In this document: one piece after another, positions 1 through 11,718 of the stretch
Numbering within the stretch: position 1 is the first letter of the stretch
Layout: each line of letters begins with the position of its first letter
From: Apium graveolens
Taxonomy: Eukaryota; Streptophyta; Magnoliopsida; Apiales; Apiaceae
Direction of reading: 5' to 3'
Assembly (NCBI RefSeq): GCF_009905375.1
Contig: NC_133647.1
Location: 43,871,794-43,935,793, forward strand
Length of the DNA: 64,000 bases
Position numbers and translations under genes: made by a program
Notes under the pieces: model-generated
Database searches by the model: none
Seen by the model: only the letters and a program-made list of their open reading frames with translations
Told to the model about the DNA's origin: nothing

Positions 1-122
1 ACAAAATCCATTATTTTGTGATAGTCACCAGACTGTTGAATCTCATTGTTCACCAAAGCCGAGAAGTTGTTTTTCTCATAGATATAACCGGTTTGAGACA
101 TGATTTTCACTACAAGTGCCAT
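1..122 (-). CDS. Copia-1 ORF3, N-terminal fragment (runs off window)
   Basis: An ATG at 122..120 opens a frame with no stop to the window edge (40 codons, beginning MALVVKIMSQTGY). The segment NNFSALVNNEIQ lines up with NNYAAILDHAEA near the start of Copia-2 ORF3, so this is the first part of the same third protein. Its place, downstream of pol on the same strand, matches Copia-2, -3 and -4. A TATA-like box lies about 110 bp upstream. Function is unknown. The fragment is too short to say whether the full frame is intact. Confidence 0.6.
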   Translation of the reverse strand, partial: MALVVKIMSQTGYIYEKNNFSALVNNEIQQSGDYHKIMDF

Positions 123-228
123 TGCTAGAGATTTGGAATTTACAGAGAGAGAGTATGCTTTTGAGAAGAAAGAAATTAGAGCAATTGAATCTTGAGAATG
201 ATAAAAGAAATGAATAAAAGTGAATTTG

Positions 229-238
229 CTTTTATACT
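229..238 (-). promoter_or_regulatory. Putative TATA box for Copia-1 ORF3
   Basis: The minus strand reads AGTATAAAAG here, followed by a pyrimidine-rich leader and then the ORF3 ATG at 122. Spacing suits a start site about 30 bp downstream and a leader of about 80 nt. This is a sequence-only prediction. Confidence 0.45.
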
Positions 239-245
239 GTCTCAT

Positions 246-644
246 AAATTAACTGACAAAAATAATAAAGTAAAATAAAGTAACCAATAAAAATTGCCCA
301 AAATAGCTGTTTAAAAATAAATAAACTGTAAAAATTCCATCACTTATCAGTCGTGTCATGCTTGCAAGCTGTAAGTATACTCGATGGATAATGTTCAAGG
401 AATTAACGGCTAGGATTGAGACAATTCGACGGATGAGGATAAATCAGTTATCCGTCGAGTTATAAAATATTCCAGAAAAATAATTGATTTTATTGACAAA
501 TTGTATTCCGAAGGATGATCAAACTCGATGGATAATGATCATCCGTCGGGATGTAAATTTTGACTTAGCCAAAATTTTATCCAAAACAGAAAAATCAATT
601 AAATTTCTGGCTACATAACAACTTGCAAAAATATCTGAAATAAT
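246..644 (-). other. Copia-1 non-coding stretch between pol and ORF3, with dispersed motif
   Basis: No ORF is seen. The stretch holds the Copia-1 signature motif: CGACGGAT at 427..434, ATCCGTCG at 450..457 and ATCCGTCGG at 541..549, plus degenerate CTCGATGGATAATG copies near 380 and 520. The same motif recurs in Copia-1 coding DNA and in its LTR. Confidence 0.6.
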
Positions 645-1058
645 TCAAGGGAAATTGAGCATACCTAATTCACTTACCAACCTTGAAAAGGTGGATTCAA
701 CAAGTGGTTTGGTAAATATATCTGCAAGATGTTTTTCACTTGGAACAAAATGCAGTTCCACATTACCATTTATTACATGTTCTCTTATGAAGTGGTACTT
801 GATGTCTATATGCTTCGTTCTTGAATGTTGTACTGGATTTTTAGTGATGGAAATTGCACTTGTGTTATCATAGAAAATAGGAATCCTATCCACTTGTAGA
901 CCATAGTCCAACAATTGGTTTTTCATCCACAAAATTTATGCACAGCAGCTGCCAGCAACAATATATTCAGCTTCAGCTGTAGAAGTAGAGACTGAATTTT
1001 ACTTTTTACTGAACCAGGACACAAGCTTGTTTCCTAGAAATTGACAGGTTCCAGTTGT
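645..1058 (-). pseudogene. Copia-1 RNase H, C-terminal part
   Basis: The open part (645..932) holds the end of a copia RNase H: WMKNQLLDYGL, YDNTSAISITKNPVQH, KHIDIKYHFIREHV and the hallmark LADIFTKPL. Upstream to 1058 the frame continues through STAEAEY and GSCCA with in-frame stops. At 1058 it is cut by Gypsy-1, and the missing N-terminal part resumes at 15694. The enzyme would degrade RNA in the RNA:DNA hybrid during reverse transcription. It is inactive in this copy because of both the stops and the insertion. Confidence 0.9.
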
Positions 1059-2206
1059 TGTCACACACCAAATTTAACAAAAGAAAACTATACGAATAAT
1101 TACAATAGTTTAGAAATGGAAATTTATACACCAAAACCAAGATCTTACAATTTAGGGTTTGGAACAGCCCAATACTATTAACTATTACAACCTGATTTCA
1201 ATATCGAGTCCTCACACAAAACGATCACTAATCTACCTGAGCTCGAAAATACGAATCGGCATCACAAGTCTTACGTGCTGTCTGCTTGAATCTAATCATA
1301 TCTGCAAGATGAAATATCAGGGTGAAAGCAAGTAGTGAGCCAAATGCTCACCAAGTGCTATAATATACATAAACAAAATAAAATAACAATGGAAATGAAA
1401 GATTCAACCATATAGTGACAAGAGATAAACTTTCAGGGTGATGACATCTTTTATTTGTAACAAAACAATTAGAAACTATTTCTTTATCAAAACCATTTTC
1501 TGACGCTATGGATTACAGCCGGTGATCAGCCGCGAAGTAATCCCGAACCTCGCTGGGTTCTAGAACATTAATGGGATCCCTAGGCAACCTTTAAGCCTAT
1601 AATTTAAAAGCGGAAAGGACATGCGTCTCAGTCCAAATCCACTATCTAAAGAAAACATTTGTCCCCCTTTAGGACTGAAAATCCACTTTTAACTTTTTAT
1701 TTTAAAAACCGATGCCAAGTGACGGTTAATTTCTTAAACAGTGAACGTCTTTATCAAGGGTTCTAGATCAACTTTGAAGCACATGGAATAGGTTCAATAA
1801 ACTTTAAGGCCATGATCAATTAGACTGATAACTTATCGAATGGAATTGCAAAGTTTCTATTCACAAAGGATTTGTTATTTCGGTTTAACAGGGTTATTGG
1901 ATAGTATAAAGGAACTAAGTTAAACTAGGTCCAATGTAGTGGTTCCAGATAAGGCACATGTATTTAAAATATAAAGAAGGTGAGTATTAGTTCAAAGTAT
2001 AATAGGGTCTCATGGTTTAAAGATAAGAATGGAGTTATCAAGCATATATGACTTTTAGGAATAACTGACTATTAGGTGTCAAGATAAAGTTACTAAATAC
2101 AACTTATACAGGGTTAAGCATCACAATTATTTTTTTATACTAGCATGGTATGACTTTTGAATTACTTTCATAGCAATCTCCAAGTAAAGTTAAACTACTT
2201 GCAATA

Positions 2207-3867
2207 TGAAAGGAATATGTCCTAAGTCCAATCATGTATTAGGATTTAGGAATAACTTTTTATATAATCTGTTTTGATTTCATTGATATTAATAAAAGAC
2301 TTGTTTTGTTTTTATTACGGGCTCTATCTATTTAAGTGTTTAAATAAGATATACCATAGTTTAGAGTAAAGCTTTTTATGGATTATGATGAGATCATAAT
2401 AGTGAGACCTAAAAAGATGATAACTCTAAACTTAAATAGTTCCTGGTTGTAGGATTACTAACTAGTAATTAATAATCTGCAGAGATCGGTACATACTATG
2501 CTTGCTTCATTATGAAGGATGTCTGTTCTCATAGACATTTGTGTGGTGACACTATAGCTAGTATGTAGGTGCTTATTATAGAATAAGTTCACTGAACATG
2601 ACTCGCACAGCTGAACAACTGATGGAGTTCACTCACGTGTCAGCCGTTGTTCACATAGTGATAGTTGTACAAGTATCCTTAGACTTGAGGTCATCATAGT
2701 CATCTTGTGTACACTGAACTATGCTTTGGTTTAGTTCTTAGTCTCCAAGGACAATTATTAGGGCTCTACTGGGTATAGGAATTTGTACACGAAGATAGTG
2801 TATGATCAATAAAGGATCTACCCCTTCCAATGAAGGAAGTGAATGTTCAAGGCTGATCCACTTATGCTAGTTCAGGAATCTCTGGCCAGAGTGAATGAAA
2901 TTAGAAAGGAGTTTCTAATTTGCATAGAACTACGCATAGTAAATGGTAAGCAAGTGATTAAATTAGATAGGCTTGACACGAGATCCATGCCTTGTATTTA
3001 ATCGGGACATTGTAGGGTAGAAGGAGTTTATTGTACGGTAACTATTCACTGAATAGGTTCTTGGTATTCTAAGCAGTGAATTCATATTATCCGGATAGTC
3101 GCGATATGCTGAGAAGTATCCCTCACGATGTAGAATAAATGTGATTAATTAATTAATCATATTTAATAAATTAGAGAATTTATATAAATAATGATAAAAT
3201 AGTTTTATTATTATTTATTTCTACTACCGGCTTAATATTGAACCTACAGGGTTACACCATAAAAAGAGAATGATTTAATGGTGGAGGAATTAATTAATAA
3301 TGGCTAATAATTATTTATTTGTGAAATAAATAATTTATTGGCAAATTTAATAATTGATTAAATGAGATTTAATTGATTATAAATTAATTAAAAAAAGTTC
3401 TTAATATTATTAATTAAGGATTTAATTTTTGGAAATTAAATCAAGAGAGAGAATTATTTCTAAAGTGTTTAGAAAAAGGATTAATAATTAAAAGGTGTTT
3501 TAATTATTAATGAGAATAATAAATGGGATAATAATAATAATATTTATGGGAAAATTTCAGCTGAAAATTTTGCCTATAAATATACTATTATAGACCCTAT
3601 TTTTATTTGTACCCCAAAACCCAAAAAGTTTGGAAAACCCAATTCTCTCCACCTCCTTCCTCCTCCTTAACATCGTTTTCTTGGTGGATACCGGTGGAGT
3701 ACTTCACACTTGAGGAGCAACTGCTAAGGATCTCTGATCATTGTCTCCGAATTATTTTAAAGGTTAGATTCGATCCCTATATTTTTACCACGATTTATAT
3801 GCTGTTATTTGGATTTTATATGTGTAAAAGTGTTTTACCATGCCCCGCTGCGATTAAAAATCCAACA
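2207..3867 (+). mobile_element. Solo LTR of a copia-type element
   Basis: The segment starts TGAAAGGAATATG, ends AATCCAACA, and is flanked by the perfect 5-bp repeat CAATA (2202..2206 and 3868..3872). The other Gypsy-1 LTR has the uninterrupted site with a single CAATA near 12862. There is no internal domain, so it is a solo LTR left by LTR-LTR recombination. A TATA-like CTATAAATA at 3574..3582 suggests plus orientation. The left end resembles Angela/Tork-type copia LTRs from memory; the lineage is not certain. Confidence 0.88.
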
Positions 3868-5538
3868 CAATAGATACTAGAGGGTTCATGGTATTTGCAT
3901 GTAATACGAAAGATAGATTTGAAACCACTTGGGTCATGTATACATGTATATCAAGGTGAATTAGAATACTCGCATCATGTATAAAAGCTAGGTTAACACA
4001 CACTTACAGTGTAAACACAAAAAGATAGGTTAAAATATTTGCCTTGAGAAAGGCTTGACTTGACTGGCAGGTGGGAGCAACTGGGAGCTTTACTTGACTG
4101 ACTGGCAAGTTTACCCTCATCTCGAGAGCCTACAAAAAATAATAATAACCTCATTATAATATATTCTCACCAACTCAACCTATTTATAAACCAAAAGTAA
4201 GCACATTGGCACTTAGGCCTATATACACATAGCAAAACTGTTCCCTGTTGGACAGATTTAGTGTTTCCACTCGTGCACCTAGCGAAACAACCTAGAAACC
4301 TCTAACAAACATCTGGAAACTGAAGTATACCCCTAATACTAGCTTCTGGTGACTTGGGCCTCAAAGTGCATTACAATGACAAGGTCAAATCTCACCCTAA
4401 ACCTCATGTTACCAAACTGAAAATTTGCAGAATTTAATATACCCTTTCCACTATGATTTCCCACTTGACAAACCAAACCAAACCTCAACCAAAACCCAAA
4501 CTAACCCTCAACCAAGGTAACCTACTTAACTAACACTCCCACACACAATATTGGCTTAGTGGAGATCATCCTTACCTAGAGTGCAATATAGCAAAACAAG
4601 AGTCAAAATAATATACTAATTACAAGTCATCTCAATTTCGAAAATAACAACTTAAATCCTCCATATATATACGAATCAAAAACACATAACAAGGAGCACA
4701 TATCATAATTAATATCCTAACTTAACTGAAATTAGAGATTATTAACAAAAATTAATCCAAATAATCAAGAACTTTCGAAAATCATGAGTTGAACCTATGC
4801 ATGCATGCTTTCGAACTTACAAGCCAAAAACAATATGGTTTCCATATAAATTTCTTCATAGAATCAACATGCAAGCCTAGAATTAACCATAACTAATGTG
4901 ATCACTTAGCATGCAAAGAGTTTTACCTAGTTTTTATTTCCAAAACCAAGCTATTATCACATAAACACACAAAAATCAACAAGGCAACAAGAACACCATC
5001 CATTCGGCTCCTAATAAGTCATGGCTGAATGGATTAGGATGAAAACAACATTTGCATGAGTGTGACACACTCATGTCTAGCCATTCTCAACCCTATGATA
5101 ATATATCTCATGGCGAAAGCCTTAGATTCACAAGAATCAAGGGTGTTTACTTTGAGTTTAACAAAACACTACCATGCAAGATCAAAACATAGATTTTTCA
5201 CCCTAAACTCTTTGGATTATTAAGAACAAGATATGGGAAGTAAGATTACTTAAATAGAAGATGGATGTTTGAATGAAAAATGAAGAAAAAGGGGGGTGGG
5301 GGGCTTCGGCCGAAAGTGAAGGCCGAGAGAGAGAGGGCCGAGAGAGGGAGAGGAGGGAGGTGAGAGTTGAGTGGAGTGAAGTGAGAGTGAGATGAGAATT
5401 ATGACAACTTGTCCTTAGTTTTATGGTTTTAATTTGTTTAAAATATGAGTGGAATTGAGAATTGACCAAAGTATCCCTCAAGCAAGCTTGTGACAATTTT
5501 GCATGCAAGGGTAAAGAAGTAACTTGGCTAGTGAATTA

Positions 5539-5788
5539 CTCCCTCTGTCCCTTTCAATTGTTTACATTTTTTAGAGAGTCTCCGACACGCATTTTAAGGT
5601 GCATATAAAGTATAGTTCTGTAACTTTTTTTTACAATTTTATTTTTCTAAATAAAAATTAAAACATTCAACTTTTATTCAGAAAAAGAAAATTGTAAAAA
5701 AAGTTACAGAACTATACTTTACATGCACCTTCAAATGCGTGTCGGACACTCTCTAAAAAATGTAAATAATCGAAAGGGGCGGAGGGAG
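5539..5788. mobile_element. Stowaway-like MITE, near-perfect hairpin
   Basis: The terminal repeats CTCCCTCTGTCCC and GGGGCGGAGGGAG are inverted. TA flanks both ends (5537..5538 and 5789..5790), and the other Gypsy-1 LTR shows the empty site with a single TA near 15228. TA target and the CTCCCTC terminus are typical of Stowaway MITEs mobilised by Tc1/mariner transposases. Almost the whole element is one long inverted repeat with a short AT-rich loop around 5650..5690. No ORF. Confidence 0.92.
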
Positions 5789-6247
5789 TAGTAGTTAGTG
5801 GGGTTGGAATTTCCAAATTTGCACTTATCTTGAATAGGGAGCAAAATGCATGCATGGGTAACTAAGTAAAATGCAAATTAAAAATCAACTAATTTATATA
5901 AAATAATTGCTATAAAAATAAATACACTTCCATAAATCACAAAATAAATATTATAAAATAGCTTACGGTTTTAGAAATTTAATGATATAAAATTTGAAAA
6001 ATTTGTTGTTAAAAGATTTTAAAAATCATTTTTTCATATAGAATGAAATACTTTTGATTATCATTTAAAAAAAATAAAATAATAAGATTTTCCTTTCAAT
6101 TTTTTTTATATAAACTAATACATCAAACACTTAATTTATAGGCACTCAACATATAGATCACCCACATTTATAATTCCACACAATTTAAATCTCAATTATA
6201 AACACACAATTATATATAGATAAGGTTTAGAAATACCGGTCTTAACA

Positions 6248-6260
6248 TCCTCTCCCCCTT
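6248..6260 (-). other. Gypsy-1 polypurine tract
   Basis: The minus strand reads AAGGGGGAGAGGA directly against the 3' LTR start, the expected place and composition for plus-strand DNA priming. Confidence 0.85.
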
Positions 6261-6292
6261 AAAGGATTCTATCCTCAGAATCTAGGAGAATA

Positions 6293-7565
6293 AGTGAGGA
6301 TACCGGTTACGCATATCCGACTCTAGTTCCCACGTTGACTCTTCAACCTTGGGATTTCTCCAAAGTACTCTTACCAACTTGACCAACTTATTTCTAAGAC
6401 TCTTCTCTTGTCAGTCGAATATTTTGACAGGTTGCTCCACAAATGACAAGTATGTCTGAATCTCTATAGGTTCATACTCTATCACATGGTGGTCAACAGG
6501 ATTATACTTCTTAAGTAATGACACATGAAACACATTATGCACATGCTGATACTGAGGCGGCAAATCTAATTCATAGGCCACCTTCCCTACTTGACTCAAA
6601 ATTTCAAAAGGACCAATATATCTAGGTGCTAACTTCCCTTTCTTTCCAAATCTAGACAATCCTGTCCTCGGTGATACCTTCAGTAATACAGCTTCACCTA
6701 CTTGGAATCTGATGTCCTTACGAGCAGGGTCTACATACTTTCTTTGCCTATCTTGAGCAGCAAGTAATCTCTTTTGAATCAATTTGACTGTCTCTTGCAT
6801 TTGTTGCACCAATTCCGGGCCTAGAATCTTTCCTTCTCCCACTTCATCCCAACTGGTTGGTGATCTGCACTACCGTCCGTATAAGGCTTCGTATGGTGGC
6901 ATGCCAATACTGGAGTGATAGTTGTTGTTATAGGAGAACTCTACCAATGGCAAGTGGTCGTCCCAACTTCCTGCAAAATCAATCACACAACTACGCAGCA
7001 TGTCTTCAATTGTTTGAGTTGACCTTTCGCTTTGACCATCAATCTGCGGATGATACGCTGTACTCATGTTTAATTTTGTGCCAAGACTTTCTTGAAATTG
7101 CTTCCAGAATCTCGAGTTAAATCGTGGATCTCTATCCGAAACTATCGATATAGGTATGCCATGCCGTAATACGATTTCACACACATACAGATGGACCAAT
7201 CTGTCAAATGAAGACCTTTCATTAATTGGAAGAAAATATACCGACTTCGTAAGGCGATCAACTATAACCCATATAGCGTCATGTCCAGATTTTGTTCGTG
7301 GTAATCCTACTATAAAGTCCATGGCAATGTTTTCCCACTTCCATTCTGGAATCTTTAAGGGCTGAATTAATCCACTTGGTCTTTGATGTTCTGCCTTCAC
7401 TTTTTGACAAGTATAGCACTTCACAACCCATTCTACTACTTCTCGCTTCATATTTGGCCACCAAAAGTTCTGCTTCAAGTCCTGGTACATCTTGGTGCTT
7501 CCCGGATGGATTGAAAATCTAGAATTGTGAACTTCTTGCAATATCTCATTCTTCAATTCAGTCAT
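6293..7565 (-). pseudogene. Gypsy-1 integrase with chromodomain
   Basis: The zinc-binding HHCC part (HNSRFSIH ... CYTC) is followed by the catalytic core with all three acidic residues: D in MDFIVGLP, D in SDRDPRF and E in GQSERSTQT. Next come the C-terminal fold ([27 protein letters not shown]) and a chromodomain (VLWRNPKVEESTWELE). The frame is broken by a TAG after YEALYGR (about 6870) and a TGA at 6413..6411, where CGA to TGA has replaced the Arg expected after KIFD. The enzyme would insert element cDNA, and chromodomains in this family steer integration to heterochromatin. Not functional as it stands. Confidence 0.9.
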
Positions 7566-7616
7566 ATGAGGAATCCAAATTCTTGAGGAAAACCTTAGTA
7601 TACATTGTTCATCCCT

Positions 7617-9172
7617 TTAAGTACAAATTTCTTCTCCGGTCAGTTGATTATTCTCCTGTTTCATCACTTCTTCCTGACATTTCTTTATCTTTTCCAACAA
7701 TGTTGGCTGAAAAGTTATAGTATGACAAATCTCTTCAACTTTTCCGCAAACACAAAGTTCTAATTCAAATCTCTTAATTTCTTCAGATAATTCCTTTGGT
7801 ATTGCTACCATATTCAACCTCTCTTTCCTACTCAAATCATCAACTACCACATTCGCCTTTCCTGGATGATAATTTATCGAGCAATCATAGTCCTTAATTA
7901 ACTTCAACCATCTCCTTTGCCTCATGTTGAGCTCCTTCTGAGTGAAATATACTTTAAACTCTTGTGATTCGTGTAGATCTCACACCTTTCTCCGTAAAGG
8001 TAATGTCTCTAAATCTTAAGTGCAAATACTATAGCTGCTAATTCCAAATCATGTGTAGGCTACTTCAATTCATGTGGTTTCAGCTGTCTTGATGCATACG
8101 CAATCACCTTGGTGTGTTGCATTAGCACACAACCCAGACCTTTATGTGAGGCATCACTAAAAATCACAAAGTCTCCTTGATTGTCTGGTAATACTAACAC
8201 CGGGGCAGTAACCAACCTCTGCTTCAATTCTTGAAAACTATCTTCACATTCTGCATTCCATTCAAATTTCTGATTCTTCCTAGTCAACTTAGTCAATGGC
8301 GTGGCGATTTTCGAGAAATCTTTAACAAATCTTCTATAGTATCCCGCCAATCCTAGAAAACTTCGCACTTCCGTAGGTGTCTTTGGTCTCTCCCAACTCA
8401 TAATTGCCTCAATCTTTTCCGGATCCACTTTGACTCCTTCACTTCCAATAACATCTCCCAAAAATTGAACTTCCTTTAACCTGAACTCACATTTAGAAAA
8501 ATTGGCATACAACTTCTCTTGTTGAAGTATCTCCAATGCTATCCATAGATGCTACATATGTTCTTCCTCTGACTTTGAATATATAAGAATATCATCAATG
8601 AATACGACTACAAACTTGTCCAAATACTTTTTAAATACCCGATTCATCAGATCCATAAATGCTGCAAGGGCATTAGTCAACCCAAAAGGCATCACCAAGA
8701 ATTCATAATGTCCGTATCTTGTCCTGAATGATGTCTTCGGGATGTCGTCTGCTTTGATCTTCAATTGATGGTATCCTGATCTTAAATCAATCTTGGAAAA
8801 ACACTTAGCTCCTTTCAGCTGATCAAATGAATCATCTATCCTTGGTAGCAGGTAACGGTTCTTAATCGTCATCTTATTCAACTCCTGATAGTCTATGCAT
8901 AACCTCATGCTTCCATCCTTCTTCTTTACAAATAAAACAGGTGCTCCCCATGGCAACGTACTTGGCCGTATCACTCCTTTGTCTAACAATTCTTGCAGCT
9001 GGCTCGCCAACTCTTTTATTTTTGCTGGTGCCATTCTATAAGGTGCCTTCAAAACTGGTTCTGTGCCTGGAGCAAGGTTGATCTTAAACTCAATTTGTCG
9101 ATCGGGTGGTAAACCTGGTAGTTTATCTGGAAACACATCTGGAAATTCGTTGACTACGGGAATATCTTCCAT
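7617..9172 (-). pseudogene. Gypsy-1 reverse transcriptase and RNase H
   Basis: The RT part (8552..9172) has [41 protein letters not shown] and the active site [14 protein letters not shown] after EEEHM splits it from 8060..8536, which carries GYYRRFV, TPLTKLT and the start of RNase H ([13 protein letters not shown]). A second break leads to 7617..7925 ([29 protein letters not shown]). In the last motif VADALSR has become VVDDLSR. These domains would copy the RNA genome into DNA. At least two breaks make it inactive. Confidence 0.9.
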
Positions 9173-9247
9173 GCTGAGGCTCTCTCTTTCTGAATCTACT
9201 ACATAGGCTAGGAAGAATTCACAACCTTTCCTAAGCAGTTTCTTAGC

Positions 9248-9805
9248 CTAGTCGATTGTAAAAAAAAGTCGCTCTTGCCTCTGACCCTTAAATATTACTT
9301 TCTCTCCATTCTCCGTCTTTATATACACTTTCTTAGATTTACAATTTATATGAGCATTATTCTCTCCTAACCAATCCATGCCTAAGATTATATCAAACTC
9401 CCCTAACTTGAAAAGTATCAAGTCTGCTAAAAATTTATGCCCCGAAATATCAATCTCACACTTAAGACAGAATTGACTCACATAAATCTTCTCTTAGTTC
9501 GCAATTACCACATCTATTACCTCGTTCAAGGTCATTTTATCACATTTAAGTTTATCAACAAAAGTTTCCGATATAAAAGATCTAGTAGCTCCAGAATCAA
9601 TCAATACCTTAGCTTCAACATTATTCATTAAAATTTTACCTGCTATCACCTCAGAATTCTGAACAGCGTCCTTCATCTTTAAATCAATTGTCCTTGTTGT
9701 TGCTTGTGGAGTTGTTGTTGTAGATGATGGAGGTAATGCCAATACCTCAGCTGGCACGTGTGTACTAGTACTTGCCACATTCATCAAAGCCTTGACTGGT
9801 CCCAT
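9248..9805 (-). pseudogene. Gypsy-1 aspartic protease region
   Basis: The 9494..9805 frame carries the catalytic motif VLIDSGATRSFIS. The 9248..9481 frame carries the second part, ending in the flap/C-terminal signature FDIILGMDWLGENNAHINC. A stop near 9490 separates them. The protease would cut the Gag-Pol polyprotein. It overlaps the end of the gag frame (9784), consistent with one original polyprotein. Confidence 0.85.
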
Positions 9806-10889
9806 TCCCTAGCTATATGTCCAGCCTTTCCACACTTATAGCATGTAATTCCCGGCTTCGGTACCTTACACTCATTAGCCAAGTGTCCCTTCTGGTTGCC
9901 TCTATAACATGTCATGTTCAGCTTATTACACACTCCTGCGTGTCTTTTTCCACAGTGCTTGCACTCTAGTCTCTGAAATCTATTTTCTCCAACTTTTCCT
10001 TGGCTTGGCTGGTTGTTCCCCTTAGGATCTTGTCTCTTATTCAAATTTCCCTTCTTTTGAAAATTTCCACCTTTATGGAATCCAGTCCTTTTCACACTCC
10101 TTTCTTGTGCGCTTCCGGCTTCCAACTTCTCTCCATAAAATGGAACCTTTCTCTTGTTGTTATCCTTTTCTTTCCTTGACTGCATCCCATTACTCTCAAT
10201 CAGAGCAGCTTTCTGTACTACTCCAGCATAAGTATCAAGCTCAAACATGGCCACTCTATCTCTAATCCAAGGTTCTAATCCTTGTTGGAACCTCTTTGCT
10301 TTTTCCTCCAAAGTGTTCACATACTTCATCACAAACCTTGACAGCTCCGTAAACTTCTTCTCGTACTCTAATACAGACATACTTCCTTGCTTTAATTTTA
10401 AGAAATTTAAGCTCCATCTGATTCTGCATGTACTTAGGGTAATACTTTTCCATAAATAACTTCTTAAACCTTTCCCAAGAAACCGGCTGACTTGCCTCCA
10501 TAGCTTTCACTAATTCCCACCAATAGATGACTTCACCTTTTAGAAAGTAAGTAGCATATGGCGTCTTATGATCTTCTCCTAGCTGAACCAATTCAAAAAG
10601 CTCTTTCCATTTCCTTAATCCATGTGTTAGCTATTACTGGATCAGTGGTATCATGAAATGCAGGTGGATTCATATTCTGAAAAGCTTTGAAAGTGACAAC
10701 TTGTTGAGGTGGTACTGGTGGATCGGGTGGTTGTTGTGGTTCATGGTTATCTTGTTTTTCAAATTGTTGTTGAAGAGTTCTTTGTTGTTGAGCTATAGCA
10801 TTTGTTTTCTGTTGTAAGGTTTCCAACAATCGAAGAATATTAGGATCTGTGGTAGAAGTTGTTGTCGGGTTCTTCTTTTTAGGTGGCAT
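9784..10889 (-). pseudogene. Gypsy-1 Gag
   Basis: It begins MPPKKKNPTTTS at 10889. The retrotransposon Gag core (WERFKKLFMEKYYP, VLEYEKKFTELSRF) is spread over three frames, 10593..10889, 10262..10591 and 9784..10380, with frameshifts between them. The C-terminal part is basic and has zinc-knuckle remnants: CYKCGKAGHIAREW (last Cys lost), CYRGNQKGHLANEC (second Cys lost) and CKHCGKRHAGVC. Gag would form the particle and bind RNA. Broken. Confidence 0.88.
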
Positions 10890-11241
10890 GATCCTGAAAT
10901 GAAAATTATATCAAAATATGTATGAACAATGTAGATAATTCAAGGTTAGGGTGTCACAAGTCATTATAGTCACATATACGACCGGGTTTCAAATTAAACA
11001 ATAAGGGTGATGCATATAAGGCGTAAGAACAATTGAAAGCAAATAGAACGATAGTGCATAATTATCGAAATTAAGGTCAAGGTACATCAAGATCAAAATA
11101 AATTCTGAATCTAGGGATAACATGCTTAATTTAATGGAAAATAACAGGGATTTCTACAAAATCCAACAACACAACATCATGAAAAGTGGATAATGGAAAG
11201 AACTAAGGCTCCATTCCATCAGAACGGGGTCCGGTAGTCTT
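10890..11241 (-). other. Gypsy-1 leader between pre-gag ORF and gag
   Basis: Non-coding. No ORF, repeat or RNA gene recognised. Confidence 0.5.
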
Positions 11242-11562
11242 CTATTCACGAAGCGTCTTCACAATACTCTGGAGCTCATCTGCAATCATCTGGATAGTAT
11301 ACTGGCTGGTACGGTTTCGGTGCGATGGCATCTCATCAAGCTTAGTGTTAACGTACTGAACCAAAGTCTCAAGTCTCGCAGTCATCTGCTCCTTAGGCTT
11401 TCCTCCATAATTTCGGTTGTCCGGATACACGTTCTTCAATCGCTCTAACAGTCGATCGTACTTGCCCTGAAGCCTGTCAAACTCACGCCTCAACTCAGCA
11501 TACACGAAGAAAGCAATTGTGTCAGATGGTTCAGAGGATGATGAGGAATGCGCCCTTTGCTG
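11242..11562 (-). CDS. Gypsy-1 pre-gag ORF, degraded
   Basis: A frame is open from after a TAG (11565..11563) to 11242, about 106 codons. No ATG was found in the open part; the first start-like codon is GTG at 11505. It has a Ser-rich start (SSSSSEPSD), then a charged, helix-prone stretch (YAELRREFDRLQGKYDRLLERL) that looks like a coiled coil, and ends IVKTLRE. It lies between the primer site and gag, where most Tekay elements are thought to have only leader. Gypsy-2 has an ORF in the same place with a similar layout (Ser/Pro-rich, then YEALLLERDSLLAQI). Function unknown; probably a decayed accessory protein. Confidence 0.5.
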   Translation of the reverse strand, partial: QQRAHSSSSSEPSDTIAFFVYAELRREFDRLQGKYDRLLERLKNVYPDNRNYGGKPKEQMTARLETLVQYVNTKLDEMPSHRNRTSQYTIQMIADELQSIVKTLRE

Positions 11563-11701
11563 CTATACAGTGCATAGATATATATAAGAGAATTATTAAT
11601 AATGGATTCGCCTAACCTATACTCACACTCTCGCATAATATTCTATAACCTATGTATATATTCTATAACCTATTTGGGCTGTCCAGGGACTCTAAACCGT
11701 A

Positions 11702-11713
11702 GCTCTGATACCA
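11702..11713 (-). other. Gypsy-1 primer binding site (tRNA-iMet)
   Basis: The minus strand reads TGGTATCAGAGC, complementary to the 3' end of plant initiator tRNA-Met, 5 nt inside the 5' LTR boundary at 11719. Confidence 0.93.
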
Positions 11714-11718
11714 AAACC

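Larger units (their letters stand above)
1059..6247 (-). repeat. Gypsy-1 3' LTR (with solo LTR and MITE inside)
   Basis: It starts TGTCACACACC and ends CTTAACA. It matches the 5' LTR (11719..15693) along its length, apart from a 1.66-kb solo LTR (2207..3867), a 250-bp MITE (5539..5788) and a gap of about 700 bp relative to 13228..13924 of the other LTR. No protein-coding content; small ORFs inside are chance. Confidence 0.9.

Noticed and set aside
3607..3873. 88-codon plus-strand ORF in the solo LTR
   Set aside because: It lies in the leader end of the LTR, crosses the LTR boundary and target duplication, and has no recognisable domain; chance frame.
5203..5508. Similar minus ORFs at 5203..5508 and 14947..15291
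   Set aside because: They occur in both Gypsy-1 LTRs over a purine-rich GAGAGAGGGCCGAG tract; low complexity and no start or domain support.
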